From Cellulomonas humilata (GTDB taxonomy: Bacteria > Actinomycetota > Actinomycetes > Actinomycetales > Cellulomonadaceae), in contig NZ_JAUSVB010000001.1 of the NCBI RefSeq assembly GCF_030814415.1, positions 744,001 to 808,000 of the forward strand: 64,000 bases of DNA. The letters run 5' to 3'. Shown one piece after another: positions 57,912 through 64,000 of the stretch; the stretch's first letter is position 1; the number at the start of each line of letters is the position of its first letter. Under the pieces are notes generated by a model. That model was not told where the DNA came from and searched no databases. It saw only the letters and a list, made by a program, of their open reading frames with translations. The position numbers were made by a program, and so were the translations under genes.

Positions 57912-59096
57912 ATGGGACGCCTGCGCGCGTGGATGCAGGACGACCGCGTGGTCGCGGGCGCGCTCGTCCTGCTCGGCGTCGTGCTCGCGGCGATCGGCCT
58001 GGCCGGCCGCCCTCCGCGCGCGCTGGCCGGCACCCTGGTCAGCCAGTACGCCGTCTGGTGGCACCTGCTGATCCTCGTGTGCGCAGCCACCACGCTCCTG
58101 GCCAAGCGGCGGCACCCCGTCGCGACGCTCGTCGTGATCGCGGCGCTCGCAGCCCTCGACGGGTACCTCGGTGGCGGGATCGTCATCTTCGTCGTCCTGT
58201 TCGACGCCCTCTACACCGCGGCGCTGCTGACCTCCCCGGTCGTGCGGCGGCGGATCGTCTGGGTGGTCGCCGTGGTGAGCGTCGGCGGCCCGGTGCTGAT
58301 GCTCGCCACCGGGAGCGAGCCGCGCGCCGCCGTCGTGACCTTCCTGCAGGCGGTCGCGATCTACGGGACACCGCTGTGGTGGGCGTCCGACGTACGGCAG
58401 CGCACAGAGCTGGCCGAGCTGGAGCGTGAGCGCGCCGACCTGGCCCAGGCGGTCGCGGCCGACGCGATCCGGATCGCCGAGCTGGACCGCGAGTCGGCCG
58501 TGCGGGAGGAGCGCGCGCGCATGGCCCGGGACCTGCACGACGTCGTCGCCGGGCACCTGTCGGCCGTCGCGATCCACACCGAGGCCACGCTGGCGTCGAC
58601 GGACACCTCCCGGGACCGGGACACCCTGCGGACCGTCCGCGCCGGCGCCCTCGAGGCCCTGGCGGAGATGCGGTCGATGATCCTGGTGCTGCGCGGACGA
58701 CCCGACCCGGTCACCGCTCCCGCCGGCCTCGCCCGGCTCGACGCGCTCGTCGCCGCCGCGCGGTCGGCCGGACAGGAGGTCGTCGTCGTCGGCGCGCCGC
58801 CGTCACCCCTCCCGGCCGCGACGGACCAGGCGGCGTTCCGGATCGTGCAGGAGTCCCTCACCAACGCCGCACGGCACGCACCCGGGACACCCGTCGAGGT
58901 CTCCGTGAGCGGGCGGGACGGCGTGGAGGTCGTCGTGACGAACGCTCTCGGCCGCCCCGCAGAGCCGCCCCTGAGCACCGCGACAGGGCTGCTGACCATG
59001 CGCGAGCGGGCCGAGGCGCTCGGGGGCACCCTCGTCGCGGGTCCGTCCGACGGTCGGTGGGTCGTGCGCGCCTCTCTGCCACGGGTCGCGCCATGA
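57912..59096 (+). CDS. NarL-type sensor histidine kinase
   Basis: Sensor kinase of 394 residues. About five membrane helices make up the first 160 residues, with no large extracellular domain. A coiled segment ELERERADLAQAVAADAIRI leads to the HisKA_3 block EERARMARDLHDVVAGHLSAVAIH with the phospho-His near residue 210. HATPase motifs are IVQESLTNAARHAPG near 314 and GLLTMRERAEALGGTL near 358. Such intramembrane-sensing kinases often respond to envelope stress. The stop overlaps the response regulator start (ATGA). Confidence 0.93.
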   Translation: MGRLRAWMQDDRVVAGALVLLGVVLAAIGLAGRPPRALAGTLVSQYAVWWHLLILVCAATTLLAKRRHPVATLVVIAALAALDGYLGGGIVIFVVLFDALYTAALLTSPVVRRRIVWVVAVVSVGGPVLMLATGSEPRAAVVTFLQAVAIYGTPLWWASDVRQRTELAELERERADLAQAVAADAIRIAELDRESAVREERARMARDLHDVVAGHLSAVAIHTEATLASTDTSRDRDTLRTVRAGALEALAEMRSMILVLRGRPDPVTAPAGLARLDALVAAARSAGQEVVVVGAPPSPLPAATDQAAFRIVQESLTNAARHAPGTPVEVSVSGRDGVEVVVTNALGRPAEPPLSTATGLLTMRERAEALGGTLVAGPSDGRWVVRASLPRVAP

Positions 59097-59749
59097 CCGA
59101 CGACGTCCGCGTGCTCGTGGCCGACGACCATGGCGCGATCCGCGCAGGGCTTCGCCTGATGCTCGACGGCGCCGACGGGATCACCGTCGTCGGTGAGGCT
59201 GCCGACGGAGCCGCCGCCGTCGCGAACGCCCGCGCCCTACGGCCCGACGTGGTGCTCATGGACATCCGGATGCCCGGCATGGACGGCATCGAGGCCACCC
59301 GCGCGATCGTCGCGGAAGGGCTCGCCGACGTCCTCGCGCTGACGACGTTCGACCTCGACGAGTATGTCCGCGGGGTGCTCGCCGCCGGCGCCGTCGGCTT
59401 CCTGCTGAAGACCGTCGGGGCGGCCGAGCTGGTCGACGCCGTTCGTCGCGTCGCCGCCGGGGACGGCGTCCTCGCCCCCGAGGTGACCCGTCGGCTGCTG
59501 GCCGACCTCGTCGCCGCGCAGGCCCCGACGCCGCGGCCCACGCACGGAGTCGACGACCTCACCGTCCGCGAGCGCGACGTCCTCGCGTGCCTCGGCGCGG
59601 GGATGTCGAACGCCGCGATCAGTCGAGCGCTCGACATCACCGAGGCCACCACGAAGACGCACGTCACGCGCGTGCTCGCCAAGCTCGACTGCACGTCGCG
59701 CCTGCAGGCGGCGCTGGTCGCCGTGGAGGCGGGCGTGGTGTGGCGCTGA
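59093..59749 (+). CDS. NarL/FixJ response regulator
   Basis: Response regulator of 218 residues paired with the upstream kinase. The receiver domain (about 4-122) has the acidic pair in VLVADDHGAIRAGL, the phosphorylated Asp in VVLMDIRMPGMDG near residue 55 and the Lys in GFLLKTVGAAEL near 105. The LuxR-type helix-turn-helix (about 150-215) has LTVRERDVLACLGAGMSNAAIS. ATG chosen because of the ATGA overlap with the kinase gene. A strong palindrome lies after the stop. Confidence 0.95.
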   Translation: MTDDVRVLVADDHGAIRAGLRLMLDGADGITVVGEAADGAAAVANARALRPDVVLMDIRMPGMDGIEATRAIVAEGLADVLALTTFDLDEYVRGVLAAGAVGFLLKTVGAAELVDAVRRVAAGDGVLAPEVTRRLLADLVAAQAPTPRPTHGVDDLTVRERDVLACLGAGMSNAAISRALDITEATTKTHVTRVLAKLDCTSRLQAALVAVEAGVVWR

Positions 59750-59771
59750 GCGAGATACCGCGGACGCAGTA

Positions 59772-59795
59772 CGTGCAGATGACTGCATCTGCACG
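59772..59795. promoter_or_regulatory. Perfect 10-bp inverted repeat before the CPBP gene
   Basis: CGTGCAGATG and CATCTGCACG flank the 4-base centre ACTG. The element lies 22 bases after the response regulator stop and 106 bases before the CPBP protease start. It could be the operator of the response regulator acting on the CPBP gene, or a terminator for the two-component operon. No U-run follows, which favours an operator. Confidence 0.6.
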
Positions 59796-59901
59796 ATGTG
59801 GAACACGGGTCCCGACGAGCACTGTGGGTGTGTCGGAACCAGCCGGGTGACGACGAGCGACGGGCCCCCACGCGCCCGCACCCCACCGCAGGAGCATCAC
59901 C

Positions 59902-60672
59902 ATGAGCGCCGCCCTGGCCACCGCGCCGACCTCACCGAGCACGACGAGCGCGACCCCGGACTACCCCTTCTACAACGGCCTGCCGTCACGCATCAGCGGC
60001 GCAGGCTGGGCGACGATCCTCGCCGCCGTGGCGGTCGGCGGTGCGGCGGACATGTTCCTGCCCGTCGGCGGTCCCGCGTGGTTCTCGACGCTGGTGCACG
60101 GACTGATCTTCGTGGCGATCCCGCTCGTGGCGTTCGTGCTGGTCGCCCGGCCCGACTGGCGGGTGCTCTTCCGCGGCGTCGGCCGTCGGGAGGTCAAGCT
60201 GTGGTTCGGCTTCGCGGCACTCAACGTCGTGATCACCTCGGTCGTCGGCGTCGCGCTCTCCCAGGTGCTCGACATGCAGGCCAACCCGATGGCCGGCGCG
60301 CTCGCGGACCTCAGCGGCGGCGACCAGGTCGCGACGTTCCTGGCGATGGTCCCGCAGCTGTTCGGCGAGGAGCTCTTCACCATCCTCATCCTCCTGGCGA
60401 CCCTGACCCTGCTCTTCCGGGTCGTCCGGCTGCCGCGCCGGGCCGCGGTGGTCGGCGCGTGGCTCGTCGCGACCCTCGTGTTCGCCGCGATCCACCTGCC
60501 CACCTACGGCGGCAACATCCTGCAGTGCCTCGCGGTGATCGGGGTGGCGCGGGTCGTCCTGCTCGTCCCGTTCCTCCTGACGAAGAACATCTGGGCGTCG
60601 ACCGGTGCGCACGTCCTCAACGACTGGACGCTGTTCGGGATCGGGCTGGTGACCGCGGGCGCGGTGGCCTGA
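59902..60672 (+). CDS. CPBP-family intramembrane metalloprotease
   Basis: Membrane protein of the CPBP (CAAX protease/bacteriocin-processing) family, 256 residues with about seven helices. The catalytic motifs are GEELFTILILL near residue 154 (Glu-Glu), FAAIHLPTYG near 195 and STGAHVLNDW near 235. The usual EExxxR has Thr-Ile-Leu following, so the Arg is not at its normal place. ATG after AGGAGCATCACC. It follows a two-component system across a palindrome, so it may be the target of that system. Confidence 0.87.
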   Translation: MSAALATAPTSPSTTSATPDYPFYNGLPSRISGAGWATILAAVAVGGAADMFLPVGGPAWFSTLVHGLIFVAIPLVAFVLVARPDWRVLFRGVGRREVKLWFGFAALNVVITSVVGVALSQVLDMQANPMAGALADLSGGDQVATFLAMVPQLFGEELFTILILLATLTLLFRVVRLPRRAAVVGAWLVATLVFAAIHLPTYGGNILQCLAVIGVARVVLLVPFLLTKNIWASTGAHVLNDWTLFGIGLVTAGAVA

Positions 60673-60684
60673 CCGTCGCACGAC

Positions 60685-60717
60685 CGCGGTGGCCGCCCGG
60701 ACCGGGTGGCCACCGCG
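60685..60717. terminator. Bidirectional terminator after the CPBP gene
   Basis: CGCGGTGGCC and GGCCACCGCG form a perfect 10-bp stem; within the loop CCCGG and CCGGG can pair further. It lies 13 bases after the CPBP stop and just beyond the stop of the convergent DUF gene. Confidence 0.8.
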
Positions 60718-60720
60718 TCG

Positions 60721-61086
60721 TCAGTCGTCCCACGGAGCCGTCTCGTCGAGCTTCGCGTAGTACTTCGCCAGGTGGCTCTTGATGCGGTCGCGGTCCTTGT
60801 CGGGAACGTCGACACCGCCGCGGGAGCCCTGCATGACGGCCGCTGCCGCGAAGACCCCTCGCGGCACGGCCTTGAGACGTCCGTCGATGACGTCAGCGAT
60901 CAGCAGCTTGTACGCGGTGAAGTTCTCCTTGGCGTCGGCGTCGTACCAGACGTGCGCGTCGCGGTACTTCTCGTTGGGCTCGTCCTCGGCCTTGGCCCAG
61001 GCGCGGACGCGCTTCTCGGCGGCGTCGCCGTCCCAGGCCCGGTCGCGGTCGGCCAGGGGGAGGTCGCCGAATGCGGTGACTGCCAT
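60721..61086 (-). CDS. Small phage-prohead-like domain protein (DUF6582-like)
   Basis: Acidic protein of 121 residues. It contains GDLPLADRDRAWDGDAAEKR near the start, FTAYKLLIADVIDGRLKAVPRGVFAAAAVMQG in the middle (about 56-87) and a C-terminal RIKSHLAKYYAKL block. This arrangement recalls a domain found with phage prohead proteases and in stand-alone actinobacterial proteins (DUF6582, by recollection). No protease motif is present. There are no other phage genes nearby. ATG with a ribosome site AGAGGA that overlaps the end of the upstream F420-type oxidoreductase gene, so it is co-transcribed with it. Confidence 0.65.
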   Translation of the reverse strand: MAVTAFGDLPLADRDRAWDGDAAEKRVRAWAKAEDEPNEKYRDAHVWYDADAKENFTAYKLLIADVIDGRLKAVPRGVFAAAAVMQGSRGGVDVPDKDRDRIKSHLAKYYAKLDETAPWDD

Positions 61087-61099
61087 GTGCGGATTCCTC

Positions 61100-62086
61100 T
61101 CAGTGGGTGGGTGCTGCGGTGCGGAGCTTGTCGAGGAGCGGTCCGGCGGCCGTCGACAGGAACTCGTCCTGCCGCTCGTCGCCGATCTGCACGATCGCGA
61201 TGTCGGTGAACCCGGCCTCCCAGTACGCGGAGACCGCTTCGACGACGGCGTCCAGGTCCGGGCCGCACGGGATCTGCTCGGCGACGTCGGACGGTCGGAC
61301 GAACTGGCTCGCGGCGTCGAACGCCTCCGTGGTGGGCAGGTCGGCGTTCACCTTCCAGCCGCCGGCGAACCAGCGGAACTGCTCGTGCGCGCGCTCGACG
61401 GCCTTCTCCCGGTCCGGGTCCCAGCTGATCGGGACCTGCCCGATCTTCCGCGACTCCGGCAGGGCGTGGCCGCGGGCGTCGTCCCAGGCGTGGATCGCGT
61501 CGGCGTCCGGCTCGACGGCGACCAGATGGTCGACGAGCTGCGCGAACCGCTCGATCGAGTCCGGCCCCGAGACGGCCGCACCGAGCTCGATGGGCTCGTC
61601 GGGGAGGTCCCAGATCTTCGCGGAGTCCACCTGGAAGAAGTCACCGGCGAAGTTCACGCGGTCACCGGTGAGGAGCTCGCGGATGATCTCGACGGCCTCC
61701 TCGAGCATGTCGTGGCGTTCGCCCACCGCGGGCCAGCGCTCACCGACCACGTGCTCGTTGAGGTTCTCCCCGGCACCGACGTTGAGCTGGAACCGACCGT
61801 CGGAGAGCACCCCGAGCGTCGCGGCCTTCTGCGCGACGACGGCTGGGTGGTACCGGAGGGTCGGGCAGGTCACGTAGGTCATGAGCTCCACGCGCTCGGT
61901 CGCCTGGGCGACAGCGCCCAGCAGCGTCCATGCGTGTGGAGCATGACCCTGCGCGTCGAGCCAGGGGAAGTAGTGGTCGCTGCACACCTCGAAGTCGAAG
62001 CCGAGGCGTTCAGCGGCGATGGAGTAGCGGACCAGGTCCTTCGGTCCGGACTGCTCGGTCATGAGCGTGTAGCCGAAACGTGTCAC
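61100..62086 (-). CDS. F420-type LLM oxidoreductase
   Basis: Luciferase-like monooxygenase family oxidoreductase of the coenzyme F420 type, 328 residues. It opens with FGYTLMTEQSGPKDLVRY, shows FEVCSDHYFPWLDAQGHAPHAWTLLGA at about 31-57, and TYVTCPTLRYHPAVVAQKAATL near 72. The block NVGAGENLNEHVVGERWP near residue 104 is typical of the TIGR03557 group related to F420-dependent glucose-6-phosphate dehydrogenase. The sugar-phosphate-binding role is not assured. GTG start. It lies 38 bases after a Gfo/Idh gene, likely one operon. Confidence 0.9.
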   Translation of the reverse strand: MTRFGYTLMTEQSGPKDLVRYSIAAERLGFDFEVCSDHYFPWLDAQGHAPHAWTLLGAVAQATERVELMTYVTCPTLRYHPAVVAQKAATLGVLSDGRFQLNVGAGENLNEHVVGERWPAVGERHDMLEEAVEIIRELLTGDRVNFAGDFFQVDSAKIWDLPDEPIELGAAVSGPDSIERFAQLVDHLVAVEPDADAIHAWDDARGHALPESRKIGQVPISWDPDREKAVERAHEQFRWFAGGWKVNADLPTTEAFDAASQFVRPSDVAEQIPCGPDLDAVVEAVSAYWEAGFTDIAIVQIGDERQDEFLSTAAGPLLDKLRTAAPTH

Positions 62087-62124
62087 CGACCGACGGTCGC
62101 ACCGCGCTCGCCACGCCGCATCCG

Positions 62125-63228
62125 CTACGCGTCCGCCCACGCCTCCCGTGCCGTGCGGACCGGCTCGCCCGTGCGGCCCGCCTCTTCGATGGCCAGCCCC
62201 AGGAGGTGGTCCTGGCAGCCGTCGGCCAGCGGGTACGGGGGCGGTCCGTCGCCGCGTACCCAGGATCCCGTCGCGTCGAGCAGGGCGGCGACCGCGATGT
62301 CGTCGTCGGCCAGCCGGGCACCCTGGAACGCGTTCCGGTAGAGGACGCGGCCGTCGAGGCTGAGGTGCTCCAGGTCGAAACCGTCGAGGTTCTGCTCGAG
62401 GCCGGTCACCCGCCGGACGATCGGTGAGCTGACCACCGTGCGCTCGTCGACCCAGCGCGTCACGGTGTCGTCGACGATCTCCCCGTGCGATCCGCGGACG
62501 ACGATCCGGTTGGTGCGCAGCGGGTTGTGCCACTGGTTGTCGGTGAAGTCGTACAGCGCACTGCGGCCGTCGCCGAAGTCGAGCGTCGCGAGGATGTTCC
62601 ACGCGTCGACGGGCTCGCTGGCGCCGGTCCAACCGTCGCGACCGAGCGGGCTGAGCAGTGGTGCGGTGACGGTCGTCGCCCGCACGACGACCTCTCCGCG
62701 GCCGGCACCCAGCAGCCGTCGGATCAGCCCGACCGCGTGGTACAGATGCGTGGAACTGATCTGTACGCTCGTCGGCGTCCCGATCAGGCCGGCGTCGACG
62801 ACGGCGATCCGCGCGGCGTGCGACGGCATCGACGGGCTGTGCTCGGCCACCTGGACCAGGCCCGACGAGCCGACGTCCGCCCACAGCTCGCGCAGCCCGT
62901 CCGCGTCGGGCGCGGGTGGCGTCTCCGCGAGTACCGGGATGCCGAGCTCGACCAGCTCTCGGGTGGCGTCCGGGGTCACCGGCCACGGCACGGAGACGAC
63001 GACGAACTCAGGACGGTCCGTCGTCGGGCCGACGGCGGTGACGAGCTCCTCGATGGTGCGCACCGTCGGAACGCCCCACGCCTGCTCGACCTCGACGCCA
63101 CGCTCCGCCGACCGCGTGACCACGCCGACGCACTGGAACCGCTCCGGCATCAGCCGCGCCATGCGGACGAAGAACTCCGCCCGCCACCCGCTGCCGACCA
63201 CACCGAACCGGATGGGTGCCTGCGCCAT
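62125..63228 (-). CDS. Gfo/Idh/MocA-family oxidoreductase
   Basis: NAD(P)-dependent oxidoreductase of 367 residues. The Rossmann domain begins IRFGVVGSGWRAEFFVRMARL and the C-terminal domain has the beta sheet typical of the family. At the place of the catalytic EKP motif it reads AETPPAP near residue 95, so the conserved Lys is replaced by Thr. The His of the second catalytic region may be in THLYHAVGLIRRLL. Substrates of the family are sugars and inositols. ATG at 63228 is preferred; an in-frame start 10 codons earlier exists. Confidence 0.88.
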   Translation of the reverse strand: MAQAPIRFGVVGSGWRAEFFVRMARLMPERFQCVGVVTRSAERGVEVEQAWGVPTVRTIEELVTAVGPTTDRPEFVVVSVPWPVTPDATRELVELGIPVLAETPPAPDADGLRELWADVGSSGLVQVAEHSPSMPSHAARIAVVDAGLIGTPTSVQISSTHLYHAVGLIRRLLGAGRGEVVVRATTVTAPLLSPLGRDGWTGASEPVDAWNILATLDFGDGRSALYDFTDNQWHNPLRTNRIVVRGSHGEIVDDTVTRWVDERTVVSSPIVRRVTGLEQNLDGFDLEHLSLDGRVLYRNAFQGARLADDDIAVAALLDATGSWVRGDGPPPYPLADGCQDHLLGLAIEEAGRTGEPVRTAREAWADA

Positions 63229-63280
63229 CGGGAAACCGTCCTCGCCGTCGAGTGCCACGAACCGAGCGAGCGTATCCCTG

Positions 63281-64000
63281 TCAGTCCGCCGTGACCTCCG
63301 TGACCTGGCCGTCCTCCACGTGCCAGCGGCGGGTCAGGCGGACGGTCTCCAGCATCCGGCGGTCGTGCGTGACCAGCAGGATCGTGCCGTCGAAGCTGTC
63401 GAGCGCCGACTCCAGCTGCTCGATCGCGGGCAGGTCGAGGTGGTTCGTCGGCTCGTCGAGGACGAGCAGGTTCACGCCGCGGGCCTGCAGGAGCGCGAGG
63501 GCCGCGCGGGTGCGCTCGCCGGGCGACTGCGACGACGCCGGCCGGTGGATGTGGTGGCCGCCGAGACCGAACTTGGCCAGCAGCGTGCGGACGTCGGCCG
63601 TCGGCCAGTCGGGGACCTCGCGGGAGAACGCGTCGACCAGCGGCTCGTCGCCCTCGAACGCCCGGCGTGCCTGGTCGACCTCGCCGACGAGCACGCCCGA
63701 ACCGAGGTCGACGGCGCCGGACGTCGGCTCGAGCCGACCCAGGAGCAGACCGAGGAGCGTCGACTTGCCGGCGCCGTTCGGGCCGGTCACGGCCACGCGA
63801 TCGCGCCAGTCGAGCTGGAGGTCCACCGGGCCGAGCGTGAACTCGCCACGGGTCAGCACCGCGTGCCGCGCGACCGCGACGACAGCACCGGACCGGCCCG
63901 CGGTCGCGATGGTCATCTGCAGCTGCCACTCCTTGCGCGGCTCGTCGACCACGTCGAGCCGCTCGATCATCTTCTCGGTCTGCCGCGCCTTGGCCGCCTG
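63281..64000 (-). CDS. ABC-F ATPase, C-terminal part (truncated by window)
   Basis: C-terminal 239 residues of an ABC-F protein; the gene continues past the right edge. It starts with QAAKARQTEKMIERL, the end of the inter-domain linker, then has the second ATPase domain: Walker A VTGPNGAGKSTLLGLLLGRL, signature SSQSPGERTRAALALLQARG, Walker B LLVLDEPTNHLDLPAIEQLE and switch His in LVTHDRRML. ABC-F proteins act on ribosomes; some give antibiotic resistance and others tune translation. Which type this is cannot be told without the first half. Confidence 0.92.
   Translation of the reverse strand, partial: QAAKARQTEKMIERLDVVDEPRKEWQLQMTIATAGRSGAVVAVARHAVLTRGEFTLGPVDLQLDWRDRVAVTGPNGAGKSTLLGLLLGRLEPTSGAVDLGSGVLVGEVDQARRAFEGDEPLVDAFSREVPDWPTADVRTLLAKFGLGGHHIHRPASSQSPGERTRAALALLQARGVNLLVLDEPTNHLDLPAIEQLESALDSFDGTILLVTHDRRMLETVRLTRRWHVEDGQVTEVTAD

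Overview
The window looks like chromosomal DNA from a high-GC actinobacterium, most probably a Micrococcales species near Cellulomonas. The evidence is very high GC at third codon positions, frequent GTG starts, many ATGA/GTGA/TGATG gene junctions, DasR-type (dre) operators around a sugar phosphotransferase system, a Cvn-type conservon, a Bpa proteasome activator, an F420-type oxidoreductase and an IdeR/DtxR iron box. The genus is an inference. I see no phage, plasmid, insertion sequence, CRISPR array or rRNA. The window is densely coding: no gene-free stretch exceeds about 240 bases.

Layout. 1-2700: a PAP2 phosphatase, an HxlR regulator divergent from an MFS exporter, and tRNA-Ser(UGA). 2700-8700: a complete glucose/N-acetylglucosamine-type PTS (HPr, EI, EIIC, two EIIB paralogues, EIIA) with a DasR-like repressor, three dre operators and a coupled cutC. 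8700-10700: a DUF2252 protein and an orphan PIN-domain protein. 10800-17000: a conservon (CvnA-D) whose kinase has a tail of about 930 residues, plus an unlisted 29-codon ORF between cvnA and cvnB. 17200-20900: quinone oxidoreductase, AGE-family sugar isomerase, Bpa, EamA transporter. 20900-24450: CUT1 sugar ABC importer without its own ATPase. 24500-37000: HAD phosphatase, serS, lipid kinase, M48 peptidase, pheA, a large membrane protein, glycosyltransferase, DUF5926, pgm, small acetyltransferase. 37100-48600: transporters, an aminoglycoside-phosphotransferase-like kinase, a VOC/TetR pair with a perfect operator, gluconokinase flanked by short repeats, an ArsR-SRPBCC fusion, DUF427, an APC permease, an EamA transporter with a His-rich tail, and a pseudouridine synthase. 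48600-50500: small enzymes and a conserved hypothetical. 50600-56700: an iron cluster of siderophore reductase, fused FecCD permease, binding protein and ATPase behind an IdeR-like box, next to a ferritin-VIT1 (MbfA-like) iron exporter. 56800-64000: an anti-sigma-type ATPase, a NarL-type two-component system, a CPBP protease, a small phage-like DUF protein, an F420-type oxidoreductase, a Gfo/Idh oxidoreductase and a truncated ABC-F ATPase.

How the genes work together. The PTS genes are one regulon: the repressor heads the operon it should control, and the dre sites lie in front of ptsH and between EIIC and the repressor. The iron block joins import, reductive release and export/detoxification of iron. 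The conservon is a membrane kinase passing signals to a roadblock/DUF742/GTPase trio. I found no clear-cut new defence or biosynthetic system. The least explained items are the giant Trp-rich kinase tail, the 29-codon ORF, the repeats around gluconokinase, the ArsR-SRPBCC fusion and the recurrent sharing of one CTAG as both stop codons of convergent genes.
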